From Nocardioides soli (GTDB lineage Bacteria > Actinomycetota > Actinomycetes > Propionibacteriales > Nocardioidaceae): a DNA stretch of 64,000 bases. The translations under genes and the position numbers were made by a program. Positions 1-9,342 of this stretch are shown here, in pieces; positions within the stretch are counted from its first letter, which is position 1; every line of letters starts with the position of its first letter. The notes beneath the pieces were generated by a model that saw only the letters and a program-made list of their open reading frames with translations, was not told the origin of the DNA and made no database searches. Location: assembly GCF_014191495.1 (NCBI RefSeq), contig NZ_JACHWR010000001.1:1922001-1986000 (forward strand). Reading direction: 5' to 3'.

Positions 1-227
1 GTGGCCGTGGCGAGGTGGTCGAGGAACCGCACGTCGTCGTTGCCGACGTAGACGTTGACGAAGCGGCGCAGCTCGCCGGACTCGTCGAGGATCCGGCCCT
101 TGATGCCGCTGAAGTTCGCGTCGAGGTCGTCGAGGACCTCGGCCAGGGTGGTGCCGGAGGCGCTGACCTCGGACTCCCCGCCGGTGTAGGTGCGCAGGAT
201 GGTCGGGATCCGGACGGAGACACTCAT
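1..227 (-). CDS. MoaD/ThiS-family sulfur carrier protein, CysO-like (partial, runs off left edge)
   Basis: The visible 75 codons begin MSVSVRIPTILRTYTGGESE and continue with a ubiquitin-like beta-grasp pattern ending near FVNVYVGNDDVRFLDHLATA. This resembles mycobacterial CysO and MoaD small sulfur carriers, which hold sulfur as a C-terminal thiocarboxylate on a Gly-Gly tail. The C-terminus lies outside the window, so the Gly-Gly tail cannot be checked. The gene starts 27 bp after the stop of the threonine-synthase-like gene on the same strand, so both are probably on one mRNA under the SAM riboswitch. A GATCACATG context precedes the ATG with only a weak ribosome-binding site (GAAGTCTGATC), consistent with coupling to the upstream gene. 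The family call is firm; the partner enzyme is inferred from the operon. Confidence 0.8.
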   Translation of the reverse strand, partial: MSVSVRIPTILRTYTGGESEVSASGTTLAEVLDDLDANFSGIKGRILDESGELRRFVNVYVGNDDVRFLDHLATA

Positions 228-254
228 GTGATCAGACTTCCTCAGGAATGCGGT

Positions 255-1535
255 TCAGGCCAGGCCGGTGGCGGCGAAGGCGGCGTACGTCGGGGCGATG
301 GTGGCGGCCGGAGCGACGGAGCCGGAGACCGCGTCGAGCGTCTTGAGGCCGTGGCCGGTGTTGATGACGACGGTCTCGAGCGCGGTGTCGAGCCGCCCGG
401 TCTCGACCAGCTTCTTCAGCACCGCGACGGTGGTACCGCCCGCGGTCTCGGTGAAGATGCCCTCGGTGCGGGCGAGCAGCACGATGCCGTCGCGCACCTC
501 GTCGTCGGTGACGTCCTCGACCGCACCGCCGGTCTCGCGGCAGATGTCGAGCACGTAGATGCCGTCGGCCGGGTTGCCGATGGCCAGGCTCTTGGCGATG
601 GTGTCGGGCTTGACCGGGCGGATCGCGTCGACGCCGGCCTTGTAGGCGATCGAGACCGGCGAGCAGCCGGTGGCCTGGGCGCCGAAGACCTTGTACGGCT
701 TGTCCTCGACCAGGCCGAGCTTGATCAGCTCCTGGAAGGCCTTGTGCACCTTGGTCAGCTGGGAGCCGCTCGCGACCGGGATCACGATCTGGTCGGGCAG
801 CCGCCAGCCGAGCTGCTCGGCGATCTCGTAGCCGAGCGTCTTGGAGCCCTCGGCGTAGAAGGGGCGGACGTTGACGTTGACGAACGCCCAGCCGTCCTCC
901 TCGCCGGCGATCTCGGAGGCCAGCTTGTTGACGTCGTCGTAGTTGCCGTCGACCGCGACCAGCGACTCGGTGAAGACGGCCGAGTTGACCTGCTTGGGCT
1001 GCTCGAGGTTGCTCGGGATGAAGACCACGGTCTTGATACCGGCGCGGGCACCCGCCGCGGCGACGGCGTTCGCGAGGTTGCCGGTGCTCGGGCAGGCGAA
1101 GACCTTGGCGCCGAGCTCGCGGGCCGCGCTCAGCGCGCAGGCGACCACCCGGTCCTTGAAGGAGTTGGTGGGGTTCGTGGAGTCGTCCTTGACCCACAGG
1201 TTCGCGATGCCGAGCTCGGCGGCGAGGTGGTCAGCCTTGAGCAGGCGGGTGAAGCCGGGCTCGGTGTTGGGGCTGGACTCGATGTCGGTGGGCACCGGCA
1301 GCAGCGCCTTGTAGCGCCAGATGTTGCGCGGGCCGGCCTCGATCTGCTCGCGGGTGACCGTGCCGAAGTCGTAGGCGATCTCGAGCGGGCCGAAGCACTC
1401 CGGACAGGCGTAGTGGGGGCCGAGCTCGACCTGGTGTCCGCACTCGCGACAGGACAGGGCCTGCGCGTTCCCGAACGCGCCCTCGCGCAGGGTTGGCCCC
1501 TCAGTGGTGCTGGTCTCGACGACGGTGGCGCTCAT
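255..1535 (-). CDS. thrC: Threonine-synthase-like PLP enzyme with N-terminal zinc ribbon
   Basis: The 426-residue protein is a fold-type II PLP enzyme of the threonine synthase family. A CxxC...CxxC zinc ribbon occupies residues 29-47 (CREC, CPEC). The PLP lysine is in NSFKDR (K127) and the phosphate-binding loop is PSTGNLANA (about 149-157). Classical ThrC converts O-phosphohomoserine to threonine. The start has a strong AAGGAGG site directly upstream. A SAM-I riboswitch lies in the leader and a CysO/MoaD-like carrier follows by 27 bp. Repressing threonine synthesis when SAM is high makes little metabolic sense, because both draw on homoserine. The context therefore suggests a sulfur-transfer reaction, perhaps forming homocysteine or cysteine with the carrier's thiocarboxylate as donor. 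That function is inference; the family assignment is seen in the sequence. Confidence 0.85.
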   Translation of the reverse strand: MSATVVETSTTEGPTLREGAFGNAQALSCRECGHQVELGPHYACPECFGPLEIAYDFGTVTREQIEAGPRNIWRYKALLPVPTDIESSPNTEPGFTRLLKADHLAAELGIANLWVKDDSTNPTNSFKDRVVACALSAARELGAKVFACPSTGNLANAVAAAGARAGIKTVVFIPSNLEQPKQVNSAVFTESLVAVDGNYDDVNKLASEIAGEEDGWAFVNVNVRPFYAEGSKTLGYEIAEQLGWRLPDQIVIPVASGSQLTKVHKAFQELIKLGLVEDKPYKVFGAQATGCSPVSIAYKAGVDAIRPVKPDTIAKSLAIGNPADGIYVLDICRETGGAVEDVTDDEVRDGIVLLARTEGIFTETAGGTTVAVLKKLVETGRLDTALETVVINTGHGLKTLDAVSGSVAPAATIAPTYAAFAATGLA

Positions 1536-1544
1536 GATTCCTCC

Positions 1545-1702
1545 TTCTCATCTTCCCCGGCTGCGACGGTCGCGCCGGGCGGAATTGGCACCGTTTCCAC
1601 GAACCGCGACCGGCTGGTCTTGCCGGGGGCGGAGGCTCGTGGCGGTTGCCGGGACGTCTTCGGGCCGTATCCCTCAGTCCCTCTGGATGAGCTGGTGAGA
1701 AC
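1545..1702 (-). promoter_or_regulatory. SAM-I (S-box) riboswitch upstream of the thrC-like gene
   Basis: Reading the minus strand, the S-box core elements appear in order. P1 5' strand TTCTCA (1701-1696) is followed by AGAGGGACTG and then CCCGGCAACC. A P3 helix CCACGA/TCGTGG comes next, then GGTGCCAATTCC, a P4 helix CCCGGC/GCCGGG, and GATGAGAA, whose TGAGAA closes P1. The conserved segments match the SAM-I class rather than SAM-IV. The P1 3' strand (1550-1545) runs directly into the AAGGAGG ribosome-binding site at 1546-1540, so SAM-stabilised P1 would hide or crowd the Shine-Dalgarno. This predicts translational shut-off at high SAM. No separate terminator hairpin was seen between the aptamer and the start codon. 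Confidence 0.95.
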
Positions 1703-1725
1703 ACTACCTGCCGTGTCTCAACATG

Positions 1726-1768
1726 CGACCACCGGTCCCACATGCTGGGCATGAGGGACCGGTGGTCG
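1726..1768 (-). terminator. Hairpin terminator after the secreted repeat protein
   Basis: A perfect 14-bp inverted repeat, CGACCACCGGTCCC and GGGACCGGTGGTCG, surrounds a 15-base loop. It lies 15 bp past the stop of the 1783-2538 gene and before the SAM riboswitch, so it should insulate the thrC-like transcript. There is no uridine tract after it, which is common for actinobacterial terminators. Confidence 0.7.
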
Positions 1769-1782
1769 TCGTGACGCGCTCG

Positions 1783-2538
1783 CTACGGAGCCGTGTAGGC
1801 CCAGCTGAAGTCGATCGACGTCATGCCGCTCGCCGTCGTTGCGGCCTGGACGATGAAGCCCTTGTCGCGGCCGGGCTGGAGCGGCGCGATCAACACCGTG
1901 GCGACGTTGTTGCTCGACGAGTAGTAGGCGCACAGCTTGCCGGCGGGCGCCGTGGGCACGTTGTAGGTGCCCGTGCAGGAGGGGTCGTCGTCGCTGGTCC
2001 GCACCGATCCGTCCGGCGCGAAGTTCTCCGAGGTGATCGCCACCGGCGCGCGTGCGGGGAGCGCGATGGCCTGGTGCAGGCTCTGCCCGGCGGCGGAGGA
2101 GTCGATGCTGTAGTAGACCGAGCCGGTCACGGTCCGCCCCGACACGAGCGTCTGGCTCGGGTCCCAGGTCTGACTGATCGCCGCCTTGACGGCGGGGCTG
2201 AGGTCGTCGAGGCCGATCGAGCCGTCCGCGACGTCCGCACTCCCCACCGCCCCGTCCGCGATCTCGGCGCTGCCCACGCCGCCGTCGGCGATGTCGGCGC
2301 TGCCCACGCCACCGTCCTTGAGCTCCGCGCTGCCGATGGCACCCTTCTTGATGTCGACGGCGGCGACGCCACCGTTGCGGATGTCGACCGACTTGACCGT
2401 GTTGTTCTTGATCTCCTTCGAGGTGATCAGCTTCGCGGCGTACGCCGTGCCGCCCAGCGACAGCGCGAGCGCCAGCAGCGCGACCACCATCGCCGGGCTG
2501 AGGAGCTCTCGTACGGCTCGGGTGAGGATTCCAGGCAT
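1783..2538 (-). CDS. Membrane-anchored or secreted protein with heptad-like DIxxGxVxSAD repeats
   Basis: The 251-residue protein has a hydrophobic segment at about residues 15-34 (VVALLALALSLGGTAYA), likely a signal peptide or anchor. Residues about 40-110 form short repeats of the kind DIKNGAIGSAELKDGGVGSA, with D/E-I/L at regular spacing as in left-handed beta-roll or coil stalks. The remaining C-terminal domain of about 140 residues has two cysteines and no recognised family. Proteins with such N-terminal repeats are common in actinobacteria and are thought to be cell-surface. The start is supported by AAAGGAC upstream. A hairpin terminator follows the gene. No function is assigned. Confidence 0.75.
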   Translation of the reverse strand: MPGILTRAVRELLSPAMVVALLALALSLGGTAYAAKLITSKEIKNNTVKSVDIRNGGVAAVDIKKGAIGSAELKDGGVGSADIADGGVGSAEIADGAVGSADVADGSIGLDDLSPAVKAAISQTWDPSQTLVSGRTVTGSVYYSIDSSAAGQSLHQAIALPARAPVAITSENFAPDGSVRTSDDDPSCTGTYNVPTAPAGKLCAYYSSSNNVATVLIAPLQPGRDKGFIVQAATTASGMTSIDFSWAYTAP

Positions 2539-2583
2539 CTACTCGTCCTTTCGTGACCTGACGCCCGATGGTCGCGAAGGCGT

Positions 2584-2626
2584 GGGGCGGCCCACCATCG
2601 CCCATCCGGGCCATGGGGCCCGCCCC
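2584..2626 (-). terminator. Possible terminator after lon
   Basis: GGGGCGG at 2584-2590 pairs with CCGCCCC at 2620-2626, and smaller dyads (GGGCC/GGCCC) lie in the 29-base loop. It begins 14 bp after the lon stop codon. There is no uridine tract, and the G+C content makes chance pairing likely. Confidence 0.35.
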
Positions 2627-2639
2627 TTGGCGGCGGGTC

Positions 2640-4952
<2,313 letters not shown>

Positions 4953-4976
4953 GTGAACGCCCTCCCTTGTCAGAAG

Positions 4977-4997
4977 ATTGAGTGGTAGCGACTCAAC
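4977..4997 (-). promoter_or_regulatory. HAIR operator (HspR-binding inverted repeat) of lon
   Basis: On the minus strand the sequence reads TTGAGT-N7-ACTCAA, matching the HAIR consensus CTTGAGT-N7-ACTCAAG in its six core bases on each side with exact 7-bp spacing. It ends 25 bp before the lon start codon, overlapping the expected promoter. HspR represses heat-shock genes, including lon in Streptomyces, through this site. The hspR gene is not in the window. Confidence 0.85.
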
Positions 4998-5056
4998 TCC
5001 TGGAGGCTCCCCGGTGTTCCGGAGACCCCCTCCTGTTCGTCCAGAGCGAACAGAAG

Positions 5057-5129
5057 GGTGGGATAGTCCGTCACGTTTCGGCTGTCGAACCGGCCGCGAG
5101 GCAACCGAAACGTGACGGACTATCCCACC
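5057..5129. repeat. Palindromic repeat family A, copy 1
   Basis: Perfect 25-bp inverted arms (5057-5081 and 5105-5129) contain the core GATAGTCCGTCACGTTTCGG and enclose a 23-base loop. The right arm supplies the last codons and the TAG stop of otsB. Other copies are at 18624, 25919 and 48196. The element may act as a terminator between otsB and lon, or be a REP-like mobile hairpin. Confidence 0.9.
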
Positions 5130-5971
5130 GAGCGCGACATCCGGGCGTCCGCGGCCAGCCGGCGCAGCAGGTCGAGTACGCCGTCGGGGCCGTCGACCAC
5201 GACGTCGGAGAGGGGCACGAGGGCACTCTCCTCGGTGGAGGCCGAGCAGACCAGCAGGGTGGGCAGGCCGGCGGCGCGCAGGTCGGCGACGGCCTCGAAG
5301 GCCTCGAGGTCGCCCAGGTCGTCGCCGGCGAAGAGGAACGCGCCGGCGTCGAGCTCGTCGGCGATGGTGCGGACGGCGAGACCCTTGTGCATGCCCGGCG
5401 AGCGGACCTCGATCACGTGCCGCCCCGGCTCGACGGCCAGCTGATAGCGATCGGCGAGGTCGCCGATCGCGGGCAGCAGCCGCTGGAAGGCGGCCTCGGG
5501 GTCGGGCAGCCGCCGGGTGTGCACGGCGACCGCGAGCCCCTTGTCCTCGACGTGGGCGTCCGCGGCGTCGCTGCCGCGCAGCAGGCCGGGCAGCTCGCGC
5601 TCGAAGGTCGCGAGACCCCGGGGCGGGCGCGGCGAGACGATCCGGCGGTTCGCCGACGACCAGCGCTCGTTGCCGTACTGCCCGAACACATAGAGGTCCG
5701 CTCCGGCGTCGGCGAGCAGTGTGCCGACGTCCTCGAGGCCGCCCAGGTCGAGGACCTGGCGGGCCGGGCGGCCGGTGATCACCGCGACCGCGGCGACCTC
5801 CTGCGCGACCTCGGCGAGCACGGCGGGGGCGTCCGGGTGGATGTGCGCAGCCGCCGGGTCGTCGACGATCGGCGCCAGCGTGCCGTCGAAGTCGAGGCCG
5901 ACCACCGCCCGCGACGCCGCCCGCACCAGCTCGGCGTACCGTCGCTCAGCGTCGGCGGAGGTGAACTCCAT
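5120..5971 (-). CDS. otsB: Trehalose-6-phosphate phosphatase
   Basis: This 283-residue HAD-superfamily enzyme has motif I GLDFDGTLAP with the two catalytic aspartates D27 and D29, motif II VITGRP, and the acidic motif GDDLGDLEAF. It removes phosphate from trehalose-6-phosphate made by OtsA, whose gene lies at 11405. The ATG at 5971 is preferred over the upstream TTG at 5983. No Shine-Dalgarno is visible. The C-terminus ends inside a family A palindrome that provides the stop codon. It lies downstream of the LytR_C and DUF3263 genes on the same strand, 51 bp after the LytR_C stop, and may share their transcript. Confidence 0.93.
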   Translation of the reverse strand: MEFTSADAERRYAELVRAASRAVVGLDFDGTLAPIVDDPAAAHIHPDAPAVLAEVAQEVAAVAVITGRPARQVLDLGGLEDVGTLLADAGADLYVFGQYGNERWSSANRRIVSPRPPRGLATFERELPGLLRGSDAADAHVEDKGLAVAVHTRRLPDPEAAFQRLLPAIGDLADRYQLAVEPGRHVIEVRSPGMHKGLAVRTIADELDAGAFLFAGDDLGDLEAFEAVADLRAAGLPTLLVCSASTEESALVPLSDVVVDGPDGVLDLLRRLAADARMSRSVG

Positions 5972-6022
5972 GGACCCAGCCAACCATGAGGCGGCCAGCG
6001 ACCGGGCGGCCGACCTCGGGGG

Positions 6023-6517
6023 TCAGCTCAGCGCCTCGGTGAGGATCAACGTCAGCCGGTCGCGGCGCATCGGGTCGACGGCCGGCGCGGTGCGCTGGAT
6101 GCCGAGGTCGAGCGCCAGCGTCTTCGCCGCCCGCTTCAGCTGCTGGGGGTAGTAGACGGTGGTGGCGGGGATCGTGCCGTACCAGTTGTCCGACCCGACG
6201 ACCGCCCAGCCGATGCCGGTGGCGCGGTCGGCGACCCGACCGGCCAAGCCGGTGATGCCGGAGTTGTTGTAGACCTCGACGTAGACCTTGCCGCGCTGCA
6301 CCGGCGGCTTCTGGGGCTTGGCCTTCTTCGTCGGCTCGTACGTCGGGGAGGGCGACTCGCTCGGCTGCTCCTGGACGACCGGGGTCACCTCGCGCTCGGT
6401 CGGCTCACCGCCGCGGGTGGCGACGTAGGCGATGCCGGCCATCGCGACGGCCAGCACGCTGAGGATCACGACCGGGGAGGGGAAGACCGCCCCACGCTGG
6501 TTGCGTGCCCGGACCAC
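6023..6517 (-). CDS. LytR_C-domain membrane protein, VirR-like
   Basis: The 164-residue protein has one transmembrane segment (about 15-34), a Pro/Ser/Thr-rich linker (45-72), and a C-terminal LytR_C domain containing VEVYNNSGITGLAGRVAD. This is the layout of mycobacterial Rv0431 (VirR), which is tied to envelope integrity and vesicle release. It starts 3 bp after the DUF3263 gene, the same pairing as Rv0430-Rv0431. The exact role in this organism is unknown. Confidence 0.82.
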   Translation of the reverse strand: MVRARNQRGAVFPSPVVILSVLAVAMAGIAYVATRGGEPTEREVTPVVQEQPSESPSPTYEPTKKAKPQKPPVQRGKVYVEVYNNSGITGLAGRVADRATGIGWAVVGSDNWYGTIPATTVYYPQQLKRAAKTLALDLGIQRTAPAVDPMRRDRLTLILTEALS

Positions 6518-6520
6518 GGC

Positions 6521-6817
6521 TCAGACCTCGAAGCCGAGCCGGCGCGCGGAGCGCTGGCGCTGGCGGGCGGCCCGGAGCCGGCGCAGCCGGCGGACGAGCA
6601 GCGGGTCGGCGGCCAGGGCCTCCGGTCGGTCGATCAGGGCGTTGAGCACCTGGTAGTAGCGCGTCGACGACATGTCGAACTTCTCCCGGACCGCGCTCTC
6701 CTTGGCGCCGGCGTACTTCCACCACTGCCGCTCGAAGGCCAGGATCTCCTGATCGCGCTCGCTCAGGTCCGGCGTCGCGTCGCCGGTGTCGCCGTGGACC
6801 ACGTTGGCGGCGTCCAT
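6521..6817 (-). CDS. DUF3263 family protein
   Basis: The 98-residue protein carries the DUF3263 core: an acidic start (SERDQEILAFERQWWKY), then the helix-turn-helix-like stretch KFDMSSTRYYQVLNALIDRP, and a basic arginine-rich tail. Homologues sit next to LytR_C proteins across actinobacteria and are suspected DNA-binding proteins. The ATG has GGGAGGAGC upstream. A TATAGT -10 box at 6877-6882 on the minus strand fits its promoter with a leader of about 55 bases. No experimental function is known to me. Confidence 0.82.
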   Translation of the reverse strand: MDAANVVHGDTGDATPDLSERDQEILAFERQWWKYAGAKESAVREKFDMSSTRYYQVLNALIDRPEALAADPLLVRRLRRLRAARQRQRSARRLGFEV

Positions 6818-6890
6818 GGTGCTCCTCCCCGGAGATTCGGCCGGTGTCGGCTCGGGTCGACAATGCTGGTCACCTCACTATAGGGCGGCG

Positions 6891-6908
6891 AACCACATCG
6901 ATGTGATT
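6891..6908. promoter_or_regulatory. Palindromic operator candidate between DUF3263 and oxidoreductase genes
   Basis: A perfect 12-bp palindrome CACATCGATGTG (6894-6905) extends to an 18-bp dyad with one mismatch per side. It lies between divergent promoters: TATAGT (minus, 6877-6882) and TACTGT (plus, 6934-6939). The binding protein is unknown. Confidence 0.4.
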
Positions 6909-6946
6909 CGGGCGGCGGCGAGTCGTCAGCGGCTACTGTCCGAGCC

Positions 6947-7996
6947 ATGGCCGAGGACACGGGACGTGCCGGGGACGGGATCGGGTGGGGCATCCTGGCC
7001 ACCGGCAAGATCGCGCACACCTTCGCCGCCGACCTGGCCCTGGCGCCCGGTGCCCGGCTCGCCGCCGTCGGCTCCCGCCGGCTTGAGAGCGCGCGGGCGT
7101 TCGCGGCCGACTACGGCGGCACGGCGTACGGCTCCTACGAGGAGCTGGTCGCCGACCCGGCCGTCGACGTCGTCTACATCGCCACCCCGCACGCGCTGCA
7201 CCTCGACAACGCCCGACTGGCGGTCGAGGCCGGCAAGCACGTGCTGTGCGAGAAGCCGCTCACGCTCGACACGGCGGACGCCGAGGAGCTGGTGCGCCTG
7301 GCCCGCGAGCACGACCGCTTCCTGATGGAGGCGATGTGGACCGCCTGTCACCCGGTGGTCCGGACGCTGGCCGAGCGACTGCGGTCGGGCGAGCTCGGGC
7401 GGCCGCGGCACCTGCACGCGGAGCTCGGCTTCCGCGTGGACGCGCCGCCGGAGGACCGGATGCTCAACCCGGCGCTGGGCGCCTCCGCGCTGCTCGACAT
7501 GGGCATCTACCCGCTGACCTTCGCGCACCTGATGCTCGGCCCGGCCGAGGAGGTGCGCGCGACGGCCGCGCTCGGCGCGGGCGGCATCGACCTCGACGTC
7601 TCGATGACGGGGCGGTACGCCGACGGTGCGCTCGCCACGATGACCGCCTCGATGACGTCGTGGTCGTCGCGGCGCGCCGCGATCGCGACCGACCTGGGTC
7701 GCGTCGAGCTCGACGACTTCCACCACCCGGCGCGGGCGACGTTCACGCCGTACGTCCAGGTCGAGGGCGCGGGGCACTGGGTCTTCGAGCCCGGCACGCC
7801 GGTCGAGATCAGCGGCGCCGAGCCGGTCGTCGGGCGCGGCTACGCGCACGAGATCGTCGAGGTCGGCCGCTGCCTGCGGGCCGGCCTGCGCGAGAGCCCG
7901 CTGGTGCCGCACGAGCAGACGTTGACGATCCTGCGCCAGATGGACGACGTCCGCCGTCAGGTCGGCGTCGCCTTCGACGGCGGTCCGCCGGCCTGA
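6947..7996 (+). CDS. Gfo/Idh/MocA-family NAD(P)-dependent oxidoreductase
   Basis: The 349-residue protein has an N-terminal Rossmann fold (GILATGKIAHTFA, about 14-26) and the family motif CEKPL at about residue 102. The C-terminal alpha/beta domain holds the LLDMGIYPLTFAH segment typical of trans-1,2-dihydrodiol/xylose dehydrogenase relatives. Such enzymes oxidise or reduce sugars and diols with NAD(P); the substrate cannot be told. TACTGT lies 7 bases before the ATG and there is no Shine-Dalgarno, so a leaderless mRNA is likely. It is monocistronic and converges on a secreted-protein gene. Confidence 0.87.
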   Translation: MAEDTGRAGDGIGWGILATGKIAHTFAADLALAPGARLAAVGSRRLESARAFAADYGGTAYGSYEELVADPAVDVVYIATPHALHLDNARLAVEAGKHVLCEKPLTLDTADAEELVRLAREHDRFLMEAMWTACHPVVRTLAERLRSGELGRPRHLHAELGFRVDAPPEDRMLNPALGASALLDMGIYPLTFAHLMLGPAEEVRATAALGAGGIDLDVSMTGRYADGALATMTASMTSWSSRRAAIATDLGRVELDDFHHPARATFTPYVQVEGAGHWVFEPGTPVEISGAEPVVGRGYAHEIVEVGRCLRAGLRESPLVPHEQTLTILRQMDDVRRQVGVAFDGGPPA

Positions 7997-8009
7997 CGAG
8001 GACCGGTCG

Positions 8010-9221
8010 TCAGCGGCCCACGCGTCGGGCGCTGAACCCCTCGTTGGCGGTGCAGTAGCTGCCCTTCGGCCCGACGTAGCCGAACGAGCCCTGCGTCACC
8101 CGGCTGCCGACCGCCTTGAGCTGGAGGACGACCGAGTAGAGCGGCTTGACCCGCTTGGCGTCGACGACCCCGCCCCCGCCGACGCGCACGGTCGGGAAGC
8201 CGTAGGTGTTGTCGGTGTACGTCGCGTAGTCCAGCGGCGGCTGGCACCGCGTGCGCGTGGCGATGCGGAAGCTCTTGAGGCGTGCGGCCCGGCCACCGGT
8301 GATCGTGAACGTGACGGCGCCGTCGGCGGAGCGGTAGCGGCCGGGCGCGGGTCTGGCCGGGGGCTTGACCAGCCGCACCGGCACCGTGCGGCGCACGGTG
8401 GCGCCGTTCTCGCTGGTGACGGTGAGGCGCAGCGGACCGACCTTGCGACCCTGGCGGCCGGCCGCGCGCACCGGGAGGACCGCCTCCGGGGCGTACGACG
8501 ACGAGACCGTCCCGAGCTGCTGCTTGCCGACCTTCAGGCCGCGGCCCGTGCCGCTGACGACGACGCCGTGGGCGTCGGCCTGGTTGAGGCCGCGCACCGG
8601 GACCCGGATCAGGTGCCGCTGGCCGCGCACCAGGCCGAGCCTGCCCCGCACCTTCCGGTCCAGGACCTTGACCGGGTGGATGCGCAGCTCCGGCCCCAGG
8701 TAGACCGGGGTCAGGTCGCCGCCGAGGAAGGACACCACCTGGTCGCCGACGCCGACGATCGCGCCCGCGCAGTCCCAGGGCTGGTAGCCCGCCTCCTCCG
8801 CGGCCAGGTCGAGGGTCAGCGTGCGGCCGCTGCGCGTCCAGCCCGCGGCCGGGTCGGTGGTCGACGACTGGTACTGGTCGGCGTCGAGCACGTCGTCCAG
8901 CTGGCAGATGCCGGCCTCGATGGGCCCGAACGCGACGACCACGGTGGCGGCGGTCGCCGCCGTCGGCTCGGCGTCGAGGACCACGGTCGCCTGCACGCGT
9001 TCGCCGCGGACGTCGGCCCGCACCGACGCCGAGGTCAGGCGCTGGGCGCCCACGCCCGTGCCGACGCCCACGCCGTCGCGAGCGGTGAGGTCCGCGACCC
9101 GCTCGACCACGACGTCGGCGGCGCTCGCGGCCGGAGCCGTCGCGGCGATCTCGGCCGCGGCCAGCGGTGCCGCCAGGCCGAGCGCGAGCAGCAGGCGGGA
9201 CGAGGCGAGGACGACGTTCAT
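8010..9221 (-). CDS. Secreted protein of unknown function
   Basis: The 403-residue protein has a signal peptide (1-34) ending in APAASA. The body is rich in beta-strand-forming segments and valines, with several basic stretches (RKVRGRLGLVRG) and four or more cysteines. I recognise no enzyme motif. The C-terminal 110 residues (GRYRSADGAVTFTITGG onward, with paired cysteines at RCQPP and SYCTAN) look like an independent beta-domain seen in other secreted Nocardioides proteins. TAGCCT, 34 bases before the ATG, could be its -10 box. Confidence 0.65.
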   Translation of the reverse strand: MNVVLASSRLLLALGLAAPLAAAEIAATAPAASAADVVVERVADLTARDGVGVGTGVGAQRLTSASVRADVRGERVQATVVLDAEPTAATAATVVVAFGPIEAGICQLDDVLDADQYQSSTTDPAAGWTRSGRTLTLDLAAEEAGYQPWDCAGAIVGVGDQVVSFLGGDLTPVYLGPELRIHPVKVLDRKVRGRLGLVRGQRHLIRVPVRGLNQADAHGVVVSGTGRGLKVGKQQLGTVSSSYAPEAVLPVRAAGRQGRKVGPLRLTVTSENGATVRRTVPVRLVKPPARPAPGRYRSADGAVTFTITGGRAARLKSFRIATRTRCQPPLDYATYTDNTYGFPTVRVGGGGVVDAKRVKPLYSVVLQLKAVGSRVTQGSFGYVGPKGSYCTANEGFSARRVGR

Positions 9222-9342
9222 TGCGCGTTCCTGGGTCCGAGAGCAGGGACGGCGAGGCTAGCGTCGTGCGTTGGAAGTTGTCGACCGGTTGGCGTGCTCA
9301 GCGTGCGTGCGCTGGCACCGCCGGTGGCCGGCGGCCCTCGGC

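Noticed and set aside
15-1754. Long open frame on the plus strand opposite the thrC-like gene
   Set aside because: It is an antisense shadow: low-complexity Val/Gly/Asp-rich translation, no family motif, and it crosses the riboswitch. The minus-strand gene has all conserved residues.
6874-6887. CTCACTATAGGGCG, resembling the T7 RNA polymerase promoter core
   Set aside because: Only the core matches and there is no phage context; the same bases provide the TATAGT -10 of the DUF3263 gene on the other strand.
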